NCBI RefSeq assembly: GCF_910592395.1
Contig: NC_088321.1
Span: 4,464,001-4,528,000 of the forward strand
DNA from: Lineus longissimus
Taxonomy: Eukaryota; Nemertea; Pilidiophora; Heteronemertea; Lineidae
Direction: 5' to 3'
DNA: 64,000 nt
Numbering within the stretch: the first letter of the stretch is position 1; every line of letters starts with the position of its first letter. The notes beneath the pieces are model-generated. The model was not told the origin of the DNA and searched no databases. It saw only the letters and a list, made by a program, of their open reading frames with translations. Shown piece after piece: positions 1 to 11,167 of this stretch. The position numbers and the translations under genes were made by a program.

Positions 1-10
1 TATTTTGCAG

Positions 11-2626
11 GAATGCATCCGTGGATTCACCGCAGCAATTAGTCCTTGAAACGGTGAAACTTTTTGTTGTGCAGGAAACAAACCTGATGCGACTTTTTAG
101 GCGCTGCCTGGCCTGTGGAAGCGGTGCTACTGAAGCAGACATTTGCAGCCGCAATGGAACGATGATAACAGTGGAGCAGCTGTGTATTGACTGCGCCACA
201 ACCACGAGATGGTACAGTCAGGAACTGATTGCATCGAATTCAATTCCTTTTGGGAATATACAGTTATCAACGGCCATGATATCCACTGGGGCAATTCCCA
301 TACGATTTCTCAGAACTTTGGATTTTTGGGGATTGTATGGCATCAACCCGTCGACATACTTTAATCACCAGAGACGATTTATACATCAAGCAGTGAGGAA
401 TCTGTGGGAAGACGAGAGGATCGACTGCCTTGCGAAATTGGAGGATTCAGTCCAGTTTTCGGGAGACGCCCGATGTGACAGCATGGGCCATTGCGCAAAG
501 TATGGGTCATACTCTCTACATGACACTGACTTGAACAAGATAGTAGCAATGGAGTTGGTGCAGGTGAGTTCATGATTTTCTACATAAGACTTTGCTCCTG
601 TGACAACAAATGTTTGTCTCATTTAGAAGCTACAATTTAAAGCAATAAAAAGCAAAACTTTATGCATGTTGTATTTTTCAGGTCTCGGAAGTGAAAAATA
701 GCTACCACATGGAGCTTGAGGGACTTGACAGGGCGTTGACATATGTGGAGCAAGCACTTCCCCATGTCCAGATCAAGCTGACAACTGACGGGCACAAGTC
801 CATTGCCAAGTGGCTTCGAGAGGATAAATCAGAAACAATCACTCACTACCTAGACATATGGCATGTTGCTAAAGGTAAATATATTGTTGTACTAACTACG
901 TACTCAAAATACTTTAGTTTTCTTGATGAAGTGTGTTTAAGGTACATTTCCTGAATTCTCACTAGGCCGTTACTACTAATAATATGCTTAGTGATGGCAT
1001 TGATTGCTGATATATTATTCCTTTTAGGCATAAAGAAGAAGCTAAAAAAGTTGAAGAAGTGTCCTTTGGTGGATCAGTGGCAGGGAAGCATTGTCAACCA
1101 TCTCTACTGGTGCGTGAAAACAAGTGGAGACAATGTTGATGAAAGGATTGAAAAGTGGAAGTCGGTTGCTAACCACATAGCCAACATCCATAAACACGAG
1201 AGCAAACTATTCCCCAAATGCCTCCATAGTCGCCGTGTGTGCAAACGTGGTAGAAAAAAGAAATGGTTCGAAGCAGGTAAGTGAGAGAAGTACAATTATG
1301 ATAATAATACAACCCTGTCATCCTGTGCATCAGTGAGTACACATTAAGTATTGGGTTGACAACTTGGATTGTGCTAGGTTTCTACCGTAAATGGGATTGA
1401 CATGTGATATCACTTTATGCATTCTTGATTTCAATTTCAAGGTTAACATAACTTCCTCCATTTGATTTCAGGTTCTGAAGATCATGACAAGTTATGCAAG
1501 GTTCTGAAGATCATGACAAGTTATGCAAGGTGCTCCTGAACAAAGACCTCCTGAAGAGTGTGGCAAAATTGAGCCCTCAAGGACAGACCTCAGGCCTCGA
1601 AGGTTACCACAGCTGTCTGCTACATTTTTGTCCCAAGATGTATCACTTTGGATACAATGCTATGACCAGCAGGTAAGTTTGGTTATTTTATTATGTCATC
1701 ATGGTTTCATCTTTTCACATATGCCACCACCTGCTACTATCTTTTAGTGGAGAGTCTTGACAGTCATAACACTCCAATTCACTACTATTCATAGGTCTAT
1801 GGTATAACAAAGGACAACCTGGGTCAATACTGAGAAAACCTCTGCAATTCCAATTGGCATGTCAATTCAAATCATTTTTTTAGGTTACAGATAGCCGCAT
1901 TGCACTTCAACGAAAACGCAGGCAGAGACCAACGCATCACCAAAGACGGAAAACCTTACTTCAACATGACGAATCCAAGGAGTAGAGAGAGACGTTCCAT
2001 TGTGGTGCCTGTGAAGAAGATTCCAACATTTGGTAAGTCCCTTTGACATTGCCAAGTCTATAACAATTAACATCATATAAACAAGCAGCCATCTGATAGC
2101 AATACATGGAACTGCTGTAAAAACCGCGCCGACAAAGCGCGGTCGGCGCTTAAGGGCTATGACCATGGAGGCATTATCCTTCAGGTTATGCATGACTGCG
2201 CCAAAAAGCGGCAAAATGTGCCCAAATTATGCTGAAATGGGGTGCCCAAACTAGGCTTCAAAAAGAAAGAGTGTAAAGGTATCTGTGCAGTGGAGAGGCC
2301 TGATCTCATCCTTGCCATACAGCATAGTGTCCACCAAAGGCCCTACACTATGCCATGATGGCTTCAATTACTATGTAAATAAATAAACAAGCAATAGCAA
2401 CTCGTATAATGTACATGTATGATTAAATTATTGCATTATCATCAATACATAATTTCAACTTCTGTATGTAGGTTATGCACACAAACTTTCTGTGGAGGTG
2501 AAAAGGTTGGTCATCAGCGGAAAGGACTACATCATCTCCGAGGACCCAGCCCCAGTGTGCTCAAGATTTGAACGCCCTACAAAAGCAGAAGCAATACAGC
2601 AGATGAAGTCGCATAAACGCTACTAA
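11..2626 (+). CDS. DDE-type transposase-like gene, 3' part, six exons
   Basis: Six exons read through in one frame: 11-563, 682-874, 1028-1276, 1472 (or 1501)-1672, 1884-2032 and 2472-2626, all with GT donors and AG acceptors and matching phases. The window opens on an AG acceptor, so 5' exons lie outside. The protein shows SGDARCDSMGHCAKYG, then TTDGH, HYLDIWHVAKG and, later, SGLEGYHS. These look like the D, D and E positions of an RNase H-fold transposase of ISL3-like type. Many fish and invertebrate genomes carry single-copy or repetitive relatives, as far as I recall. It could be a domesticated gene, because introns and frame are preserved, or a recent element. A 29-bp duplication at the exon 4 acceptor is the only lesion. 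The family name is inferred; the exon structure is read directly. Confidence 0.8.
1472..1529 (+). repeat. 29-bp tandem duplication spanning an exon acceptor
   Basis: Positions 1472-1500 and 1501-1529 are identical. The unit ends in AAG, so the second copy supplies its own AG acceptor. Splicing at 1500/1501 keeps the frame, whereas splicing at 1471/1472 shifts it into a stop. Confidence 0.9.
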
Positions 2627-2762
2627 AGATAATGTCACTGGGCCAGATTAGCGTTCATATCATACCAGGAGTTAGACTTTTGGGCACAATGCCAAGTGGC
2701 CATGTGATGTCCTTTTGTTAGGTGCTGTAACTACTTCCACCGCGATGACGATCGGACTAACA

Positions 2763-3881
2763 TCACTCATCAACATGATGAAAACCCTCGAAGTTCATGT
2801 TCTCCTCGATACCAGGTGGTGGATAGAAAGCACGTATCTTGCACACTACACATGCTGGCACTACAACTCTAATGTCCTTGCCGAGATATCCGTGAGACCA
2901 TCGCACAAACTGCCGATATGCTATATGTCGCAACTTCTTGTGTTCAGATCCTTCATAGGCGTTACGTCCATACTGTTGTTTGTATGCCAACCAAGCAACA
3001 TTCAACACGCCAGTGTGCAGGCAAATAGCATCGAAGTCTGTACGATCTGTGACACAACCAACGTCAACCATATCCTTTACCCGTATAGCCTCTCTACAGC
3101 ATACACACTCTGTCCTCGAAGGCAGAATCTGGCATTTGCCACAGGAGCACCTGGAATGATAGACAATGTTTCTGATGTAAGCAAACATGTCATCTCTATG
3201 CGCATGCATAGCCTATAGGCCTAAGAAGGCAGCTGGTTTAATTTTTGTAATTAATGTAAATAAAAACAAGTTCTGACATGATTAAAAACAATCAACTTTC
3301 TTTATTGAATTCATTTGCAGGGGTCCTTTAACCAGTGTGTAGCCTAAACATGATTTATGGGGCCTACCATCACGATCATGAGATGACATGTCATGATGTG
3401 TTGGCTGTTCGTTGCGTGCTTGCAATGGCATGCATGCACAGATGCAATGCATGTGTACATGGTGTACATTTAGTATTAGGCTAGGCCTACACCGTCATAT
3501 CGACAACAAAGGAAATAAATGATTCCACAAAAGGGTACAATATAGCTAGCCAGCAGCTATGTACGGGATGTCGCGATGTGAGGGAATCTGAAGGATCAGT
3601 GTGTGATCGTGAGCTGTCCAGAGTCACAGAGGCAGAGTGTTTAGGACCTACTTTACTTGCCAATTATCCAATTCTAACGGGGGCTCGTCATGCTCATCCT
3701 GATCCATTTCCGACTCGTCAGCAGATTCCTCTCCACTTTCATCTGTCTCTGGCTCATACTGGTACGGCGATATCCCAAGGTCAGCAACTTGTTGGTTCTC
3801 ATCCAATTCTGCACTGTCTAACTCGTCAAATTCGTTATATTCGTCCGAGCTCCAATTGATTTCACTAAACATCGACGCCAT
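2763..3881 (-). CDS. P2X7 C-terminal-domain-like protein, two exons
   Basis: Exon 1 (3881-3661) encodes an acidic N-terminus rich in D, E and S and containing a PYQYEPE stretch. Exon 2 (3150-2763) encodes CSCGKC, CVCCRE, KQQYGRNAYEG, HIAYRQFVRW and CVVCKIRAFYP. These match the cysteine-rich, zinc-binding cytoplasmic domain of the P2X7 receptor (the 'ballast'), which in many invertebrates and fish occurs as a stand-alone intracellular protein. The best junction uses a GC donor (TTG|GCAAGT) and the acceptor TTCCAG|GTGC. It joins the exons as DNW|CSCGKC in phase 2 and gives about 202 residues. No transmembrane segment is present. Function is unknown; such proteins are often multicopy. An in-frame GT donor four bases downstream would break the phase. 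The start could be M1 or the ATG at 3872. Confidence 0.82.
3151..3660 (-). other. Probable GC-AG intron of the P2X7-like gene
   Basis: On the minus strand the intron begins GCAAGTAAAG and ends TATCATTCCAG. GCAAGT is the consensus for the minor GC donor class. Only this donor gives the right phase and the conserved W-C-S-C junction. Confidence 0.6.
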
Positions 3882-4571
3882 TTTGAAAACCTGATTCCCT
3901 GCAACGCATCACGGCTCTCATTTACATATTGACCTATATTCATGCTATTTCTAGGGCGGCATTGAGATTTCTCGGGGAGGAGGAATTTCCATCAGATAAA
4001 TCAACCATTTCCGAAAAATCGCCTTAGAATCATAAATGAACAATACCATCTGATAAAATGCAATATCATCACTTTCCTGTGTGTGGAAGATAGATGGTAG
4101 TCGGGTTTTGGTCTGATATACGACTTTAAGAATTCGCCAAATATAGAAAAGTTCTTGGTATATTATCCACCTGTTAGCAAAATGAACTCGCCCATTGACC
4201 CACATTCCAGTTTGTTGTGGTATTTTTGTACAGGGTGATGCCAAAACAGTGCCTTTTGTTGACTGGTAAAGAGTCCTTCAGTTACTAAAATGCCTTTTTC
4301 CTTTAATTTCAGCTGGTTGCATGGTGTGTACTGCAGATAACTTCTCGACTTAATCCGGCTGATGTGATAATTTAGTTGATTCGAGAGGCTACATGTATAT
4401 AGGCCCAGTACGTCGACATCATTGATCCGGCAGTGAACAAGATAAGTGGTTAGTTAAGCGATGTTTCCCTTCATCTATGTATTCACAAACAGATGATTGA
4501 AATCATTATACTGTATTCCCGTAGGCTTTGTATGCATGTATTCTATTCTAATAAATTACTCTTTATTTCAG

Positions 4572-5148
4572 GTTCAGCCTCCAAGATGTGTCACCAGAAA
4601 GGCAACCGACATTATAGACAGGCGTGATTACTACTCTGATTTTGGACTGATGGTAAGTTCCGAGGCTATTTTGATTGCAATTAAATATTATTTGAATCTA
4701 CATTGAAATAAAAGTGGACATCTGTAGGATACTTCCTTTCTTTCTCTAGATTCAACACTGGTCAGTGTCAGAATTGAATTAGAATAGAAGCTGTGTCTGT
4801 TGGAGCCACCCCCAGTTACCCCCCCCCCTCCCCCATTTAGCCACTGCCATTATGTTTACACTCGCCTTTACAATTCCAGGTATACTCGTCTTCAAAATGG
4901 ACCTGACTAGGAATGATGATGGTGACTTCCCTCCTCAGAAAAAAGCTCGGTTGGATTCGAAAGTTGGTGCAGGCGGTCATTAGCGATATTTCGGTCGTAA
5001 ACGCAAGAAGTCCAAGAAATCCACTGACAAATCAGGAAAACGTATATTCAATGTCGGTGACACGTGTTTGTTCAGATTGGACTCAAAAGTTTATCTTGGA
5101 ACCGTTCTTAGTCAAGTTGATGAACATCATTTCCAAATTGAGGACTAG
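4572..5148 (+). pseudogene. Two-exon gene fragment in the left palindrome arm
   Basis: A first exon, 4572-4652, is bounded by TTTCAG and GTAAGT and has one open frame of 27 codons (QPPRCVTRKATDI is visible). A second, starting at 4880 after TTCCAG, holds an ATG at 4897 and a basic, lysine-rich stretch (RYFGRKRKKSKKS). A region containing FNVGDTCLFRLDSKVYLGTV follows, resembling the small beta-barrel of Tudor or Agenet domains. A TAG at 4981 interrupts that frame and the next stop is at 5146. The two exons do not join cleanly in the frame beginning at 4897. I do not recognise the family; the barrel resemblance is weak inference. An identical inverted copy lies in the right arm. Confidence 0.45.
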
Positions 5149-5379
5149 ACAGGAACAGTGCGTACCTTCATTTGTCTGTCACTTTGATTAAAAGAAAGTT
5201 AAAGTTGAAACTTCTGTAGCAAGGAATATGAAGATGTGAACTTTGTATTATTATTTTTTGAATGTATGAGTCTATTGAATATAAATTAAATGCATATTGT
5301 GAATAATTAATAATAATAATATTGTGTACATTGAAATCATGACTTTTAATTTTTGTGTACTGGTACTGCCTTGATATGT

Positions 5380-5770
5380 TGTCCTCTGTGACTGTTGTCT
5401 CATCTCTCGGAATAACAAGACCCCAAGCTGGATGAGACACCTACATCCCCTGCATATAAAAGATAGGTTGTGACATAATGTCCTCTGTGACTGTTGTCTC
5501 ATCTCTCTTAATAACAAGGCCTCAAGCGGGATGAGACAACTACATCCCTTGCCTATGATAATAAAGGTTGTAACATATAATGTCCTCTGTGACTGTTGTC
5601 TCATCTCTCGGAATAACAAGACCCCAAGCTGGATGAGACACCCGTTGTCCTGCCTATGATATCATAGGTTGTGACCTGTCGATTTTTGCAACTAACTGTC
5701 TCATCTTGGTAGGCCTACAATAGGACACATTTGTCCTGCCTATATATACTATAGGTTAAGACCTGTTCTT
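5380..5770. repeat. ~100-bp tandem repeats, left arm
   Basis: About four imperfect units each carry GTCCTCTGTGACTGTTGTC, a GGATGAGACA core and a TATGATA...AGGTTGTGAC tail. The units are more diverged toward the palindrome centre. Confidence 0.85.
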
Positions 5771-6200
5771 TGCGACTATTTGTCTCATTTGTGTACAACA
5801 GGGCACCAATCTTTCATACCACAACATAAGTAATGGGCATGGCATTTTCAAATGACGACCATTCTTCACAACGAATAACGAAGTAGGCCCTTTTAAAATG
5901 CCTTTTATTTGTCTTTGCCTGAGTGCAAACCTTATCTAATCACAGCCATACAAAGCTATGTTATATGCAGAATATTAAAATGCTTTTTACAGAAGAATTG
6001 GTATCTGGGCTGAAACATAATAGAGGTGCAAACAATCATCAATATTTTTACAGAAAAACTCCATCAAAGTCATCTTTTATACACTACACAGTGCAGGCCC
6101 AAGCCTATCCAAGATGGCAGCCGAAATATAATACACAAAGCTTGGTTCAGGTCAAGTTGGTTCTAATAAACGCATGCAATCTTAATTACTACTAACACAA

Positions 6201-6473
6201 GGAAAACGTCTCTGCGTCAATCCCGATTACAATTCTTCCCTCTTCACCTACGTGGGCTCCGATTGTGTGAAGAAATTTCTCGAATGGCTCAATGACACAG
6301 CTGTTTCAGCTAGAATAGAAACGCAAGTTTAATCAGACGGCACCAGACGCCGCTTTTTAGGGAGGTGCTGGCATGAAGGTGTTAATTGCTACCCCAATAA
6401 ACAACCCAGTTCCTCACCCCAACCGCTTAAGGATTACATAAAAGGCCTGAATCCACCCATGTATGCCCCTTAA
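6201..6473. other. Spacer of the large palindrome
   Basis: This 273-bp single-copy stretch lies between the arms, which end in ACTACTAACACAA and its complement. No gene is seen. It contains ACACAGCTGTTTCAGCT, which recurs inverted near 9513. Confidence 0.85.
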
Positions 6474-6879
6474 TTGTGTTAGTAGTAATTAAGATTGCAT
6501 GCGTTTATTAGAACCAACTTGACCTGAACCAAGCTTTGTGTATTATATTCCGGCTGCCATCTTGGATAGGCTTGGGCCTGCACTGTGTAGTGTATAAAAG
6601 ATGACTTTGATGGAGTTTTTCTGTAAAAATATTGATGATTGTTTGCACCTCTATTATGTTTCAGCCCAGATACCAATTCTTCTGTAAAAAGCATTTTAAT
6701 ATTCTGCATATAACATAGCTTTGTATGGCTGTGATTAGATAAGGTTTGCACTCAGGCAAAGACAAATAAAAGGCATTTTAAAAGGGCCTACTTCGTTATT
6801 CGTTGTGAAGAATGGTCGTCATTTGAAAATGCCATGCCCATTACTTATGTTGTGGTATGAAAGATTGGTGCCCTGTTGT

Positions 6880-7405
6880 ACACAAATGAGACAAATAGTC
6901 GCAAAGAACAGGTCTTAACCTATAGTATATATAGGCAGGACAAATGTGTCCTATTGTAGGCCTACCAAGATGAGACAGTTAGTTGCAAAAATCGACAGGT
7001 CACAACCTATGATATCATAGGCAGGACAACGGGTGTCTCATCCAGCTTGGGGTCTTGTAATTCCGGGAGTGAAGTTGAGACAACAGTCACCAAGGACATG
7101 TCACAACCTTTATTATCATAGGCAAGGGATGTAGTTGTCTCATCCAGCTTGAGGCCTTGTTATTCCGAGAGATGAGACAACAGTCACAGAGGACATTATA
7201 TGTTACAACCTTTATTATCATAGGCAAGGGATGTAGTTGTCTCATCCCGCTTGAGGCCTTGTTATTAAGAGAGATGAGACAACAGTCACAGAGGACATTA
7301 TGTCACAACCTATCTTTTATATGCAGGGGATGTAGGTGTCTCATCCAGCTTGGGGTCTTGTTATTCCGAGAGATGAGACAACAGTCACAGAGGACAACAT
7401 ATCAA
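6880..7405. repeat. ~100-bp tandem repeats, right arm
   Basis: This is the inverted counterpart of the left-arm array with one additional unit (around 7040-7140). That unit accounts for the length difference between the arms. Confidence 0.85.
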
Positions 7406-7627
7406 GGCAGTACCAGTACACAAAAATTAAAAGTCATGATTTCAATGTACACAATATTATTATTATTAATTATTCACAATATGCATTTAATTTACATTCA
7501 ATAGACTCATACATTCAAAAAATAATAATACAAAGTTCACATCTTCATATTCCTTGCTACAGAAGTTTCAACTTTAACTTTCTTTTAATCAAAGTGACAG
7601 ACAAATGAAGGTACGCACTGTTCCTGT

Positions 7628-8207
7628 CTAGTCCTCAATTTGGAAATGATGTTCATCAACTTGACTAAGAACGGTTCCAAGATAAACTTTTGAGTCCAAT
7701 CTGAACAAACACGTGTCACCGACATTGAATATACGTTTTCCTGATTTGTCAGTGGATTTCTTGGACTTCTTGCGTTTACGACCGAAATATCGCTAATGAC
7801 CGCCTGCACCAACTTTCGAATCCAACCGAGCTTTTTTCTGAGGAGGGAAGTCACCATCATCATTCCTAGTCAGGTCCATTTTGAAGACGAGTATACCTGG
7901 AATTGTAAAGGCGAGTGTAAACATAATGGCAGTGGCTAAATGGGGGAGGGGGGGGGGGGGTAACTGGGGGTGGCTCCAACAGACACAGCTTCTATTCTAA
8001 TTCAATTCTGACACTGACCAGTGTTGAATCTAGAGAAAGAAAGGAAGTATCCTACAGATGTCCACTTTTATTTCAATGTAGATTCAAATAATATTTAATT
8101 GCAATCAAAATAGCCTCGGAACTTACCATCAGTCCAAAATCAGAGTAGTAATCACGCCTGTCTATAATGTCGGTTGCATTTCTGGTGACACATCTTGGAG
8201 GCTGAAC
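7628..8207 (-). pseudogene. Mirror copy of the gene fragment in the right arm
   Basis: The two exons (8207-8127 and 7896-7628) repeat the left-arm fragment in inverse orientation. The same in-frame stop is present (at 7793-7795), so it predates the arm duplication or was homogenised between arms. The visible residue change is K to N in the first exon. No independent evidence of expression exists. Confidence 0.45.
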
Positions 8208-8653
8208 CTGAAATAAAGAGTAATTTATTAGAATAGAATACATGCATACAAAGCCTACGGGAATACAGTATAATGATTTCAATCATCTGTTTGTGAATAC
8301 ATAGATGAAGGGAAACATCGCTTAACTTACCACTTATCTTGTTCACTGCCGGATCAATGATGTCGACGTACTGGGCCTATATACATGTAGCCTCTCGAAT
8401 CAACTAAAGCATCACATCAGCCGGATTAAGTCGAGAAGTTATCTGCAGTACACACCATGCAACCAGCTGAAATTAAAGGAAAAAGGCATTTTAGTAACTG
8501 AAGGACTGTTTACCAGTCAACAAAAGGCACTGTTTTGGCATCCCCCTGTACAAAAATACCACAACAAACTGGAATGTGGGTCAATGGGCGAGTTCATTTT
8601 GCTAACAGGTGGATAATATACCAAGAACCTTTCTATATTTGGCGAATTCTTAA

Positions 8654-9618
8654 GACTATATTTATCAATTACATCTGTAAAGATATTTTCAACATAAACA
8701 CTATGGTATATGTTAACTCATGGCTTGTTCATAAGCACGATCATGACTTATTATTGTACTATTACCCATGCTGTACCACTTTCACCAAAATAGACCCGAC
8801 CATCGAACTTCAAAACTCAACTATTTTTAGACATTTGTTTTTCAAATGCATTTTCTGCATGAATAGACAGCAAACTAACATAAAATAGATATATATTTTA
8901 AAAGTAAAGATTTAAATTAATACTGGAAGTAACTCGTTTTGCTAAATAACGATCAAGGGAATTCGATGTTGTACGATGAACTTGGCACCCCATCTCAATC
9001 TCCGTCTGCAAGTCGGCCATTTTGAATTTGAGCAGATCAAAGTTTGAGAAATTTCAGAATAAACGCACGATTCTGTACGAAACTGAAATGAGTTATGCAA
9101 AACAGCCGAGGTATTTATGATATATGATATTATGCCTACCCGGCTATCTAGTCTTGAAGAATTCCAAAATCTGTAACTTGTCGAAAAATCGATAAAAAAC
9201 ATGGAAATCGCCACTGTTTCGTTAATTTTGGTCCAAATTTCATGAAATTTTCTTGCCGGGTGAATGGTCATGTAACACAACTTATGAGCCAATGAAAACC
9301 GTCGTATCTAATTCGAGCACGTGTACAGAAGCGCGCTGATGTTTGAACGATGCCAATGCATTAACCCTTTGGCTGAATGGGTATTGCGATAATGTGTGAG
9401 ATGTGTATTGGCGACAATGTTTACATAGCGGTTAACAGGCTTTTCGCATGGACCAATCGTTGGGCAGCAGGCTAGTAGGCAGAATGGTTTATTTCGATGT
9501 CATGTTTAGGCTTAGCTGAAACAGCTGTGTTTAATTGGCTCTTATAGAAAACTTGTTTTGTATTGGTGCAAAACCAGGGTTCCGATGTGCGTTTCTCATA
9601 TTGTCCCTCTATAATGGA
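8654..9618. other. No gene seen
   Basis: This is AT-rich single-copy sequence between the palindrome and the small-ORF cluster. A 116-codon minus-strand frame at 8942-9292 has no recognisable composition or motif and was not called. Confidence 0.5.
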
Positions 9619-9867
9619 TCAATCATCTGCCACGACATCGACTTCTTTGCTGAATAGAACTTGAACTTCAAAGTGATACTTAAGAGCGTTCTTCGCGTCA
9701 GTTAGACTATCAAATTCCTGAGAAATGCGTTTATGAATAAGTCCGTTTGCCTCCCTGTGCAAAAACTTCAACAAATCATTTGCAACGTGTATATTTGTGT
9801 GTTCCCATTGCGTTCCCAGATTGCCGCGGAATGATTTTTTTAAACGAAATTCTGCTTCGAGCGCCAT
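9619..9867 (-). CDS. Small hypothetical ORF, possibly viral
   Basis: This 82-codon frame starts at an ATG at 9867 and has a plausible soluble-protein composition (MALEAEFRLKKSF at the start, acidic end). I do not recognise it. It is the last of a run of closely spaced or overlapping minus-strand ORFs between 11575 and 9619 with no introns, a layout typical of DNA viruses or Polinton-like elements and unlike the neighbouring spliced genes. It could equally be chance. Its calling rests on position and composition only. Confidence 0.35.
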   Translation of the reverse strand: MALEAEFRLKKSFRGNLGTQWEHTNIHVANDLLKFLHREANGLIHKRISQEFDSLTDAKNALKYHFEVQVLFSKEVDVVADD

Positions 9868-10057
9868 TATCAGAGAGAGAAAGAGGTCCTAAAATAGACC
9901 TCGAAAATCACTAATTTTTCAAGTCGTTTTCAAGATTTCCGTCAAATACGCACCGGTCCTGCCGCAAACGGGTATCGTCTCCGTCAACCTCTATCACTTT
10001 AATTCCTTTTTGTGTTTGCAGATGGCCTGGTGATTACTACGGGCAACTATTTCTGAC

Positions 10058-10565
10058 TTAGCATGCAACAGACCTGCAAATAGGGCATTCGTTTTCGTGC
10101 AATGCTTTCAATAGATCTCCGTGGCAGCGCTCTGGTTTGCACCAACAGCCCAAAACTGCATGCGACAATTTGTGAATGTAACGGAGAAGATTTCTCTGCC
10201 GTATGTACTCGTTATAAAGCCTCAAAGAGCGTTCACGGCTGGTATTTTCGTCAATTATGTACGGATCCTGCCATCGAATAGAATCCCTGATGGCTTGAAG
10301 TAAGCGTTTCTGATGTTTGCGTTCTTCTTCTGTCATATTTGTATTATTCGTGCCACAGCGCAATATCTCCGAATCTCAGATAATGCGTCAAGTTTCGTCC
10401 TATGTGCACGTGCCGACGAGATGCTAACAGACACTCTTCGAGATTTTGAAAGCCCATATTACTTAAATTGAGCGAAGAGATATTAATAACACGCCGCATG
10501 ATGTTTGAATATAAAGCTTTGATGAAATCCGACGGATTTAGGCGTCTGGTGTGCAAAAAGGACAT
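10058..10565 (-). pseudogene. DUF4326-like protein, frameshifted
   Basis: Two overlapping frames make up this gene. The upstream one (10565-10344) ends in HVHIGRNLTHYL, and the downstream one (10363-10058) has IHKLSHAVLGCWCKPERCHG followed by a CPIC tail. The GCWCKPxxCHGD motif is the signature of DUF4326, a small domain found mainly in phages, bacteria and large DNA viruses, and IGR near the start is its usual beginning. The split falls inside the domain around 10344-10363, which points to a frameshift lesion rather than two genes. The start ATG overlaps the end of the preceding ORF. A foreign (viral) origin is inferred from the family and from the packed context. Confidence 0.6.
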
Positions 10566-10988
10566 TCGAATGCTTCTTGTTGGTTCAAATGATCACTTAC
10601 GAAATGCAATTTTCTCTGAACTTCACCGTAGGCTCTTAAAAAGTTTCGAAATTCCCGCAATTTGAGTGAAATTCGGCGGCACTTGTCCAAGCTTTGTATT
10701 TCTAGCCTATTCCTTCTGGTGAAATTAACAAGCAGTCCTACTGCACGGAGCGAATAGTAATATTCTTCGTCTGAATGGTGTTGGCGCGAAAAAGCATCTG
10801 ATGCACAGCAACACTTGGGCTTGTTCTGAAGTCAGATCGATGCGGTTTTCCGCGTCGAAATTAATTAGCAATATTTTTTGCAACCACGCGTTGATGGGTG
10901 CTGATATGCGGATGGTGACACGAACACTCAACCGATACGTGTAAACGTTAATTTCTTCTCCCTCTGTGATAGAGCCCTCACGTTCCAT
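10538..10988 (-). pseudogene. Hypothetical ORF pair with a probable frameshift
   Basis: A frame from an ATG at 10988 runs to 10725. A second frame from about 10804 to 10538 continues with a protein-like, arginine-rich sequence ending in ECPFCTPDA. The change of composition near 10804 suggests one gene of about 150 residues broken by a frameshift. Its end overlaps the start of the DUF4326-like gene (the stop lies 25 bases inside it). The family is not recognised. The C-P-x-C ending recalls zinc-binding tails, but only one pair is seen. Confidence 0.4.
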
Positions 10989-11167
10989 CTGCCTCTTAAA
11001 AATGATTCTGTCCTGGGTTTTTTATGATTTCTGCTACTTACAAGGCCAACGGGTAATCTAGCTCTCGTCTGCCTTTCATCTAGTGGCGCCGCTGTCGTCG
11101 AATGTGTAATGTCACAATGACTTTACTGAATTTAAAATCGATTAGATTTCCCACATCGTCACAAATG

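Larger units (their letters stand above)
4126..6200 (+). repeat. Left arm of a 4.5-kb palindrome
   Basis: This arm is the reverse complement of 6474-8653 with only scattered differences. Its outer end is sharp: both arms share GGCGAATTCTTAA, read outward, and then diverge. It holds two gene-like exons and a block of ~100-bp repeats. It is about 105 bp shorter than the right arm because of one fewer minisatellite unit. Confidence 0.92.
6474..8653 (-). repeat. Right arm of the 4.5-kb palindrome
   Basis: This arm is the inverted copy of 4126-6200. Differences include single substitutions (for example the Lys/Asn codon at 8182) and an extra ~100-bp unit near 7040-7140. No target duplication or short terminal repeat was recognised at the outer ends, so this may be an inverted segmental duplication or a foldback element. 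Confidence 0.92.

Noticed and set aside
2715-3218. 167-codon plus-strand frame
   Set aside because: It is antisense to the P2X7-like exon 2, whose minus frame has clear conserved motifs.
4815-4835. Poly-C tract as a functional site
   Set aside because: A simple homopolymer mirrored at 7945; likely neutral and prone to sequencing error.
8942-9292. 116-codon minus-strand frame
   Set aside because: Composition is unconvincing, no motif, no splice or promoter context.
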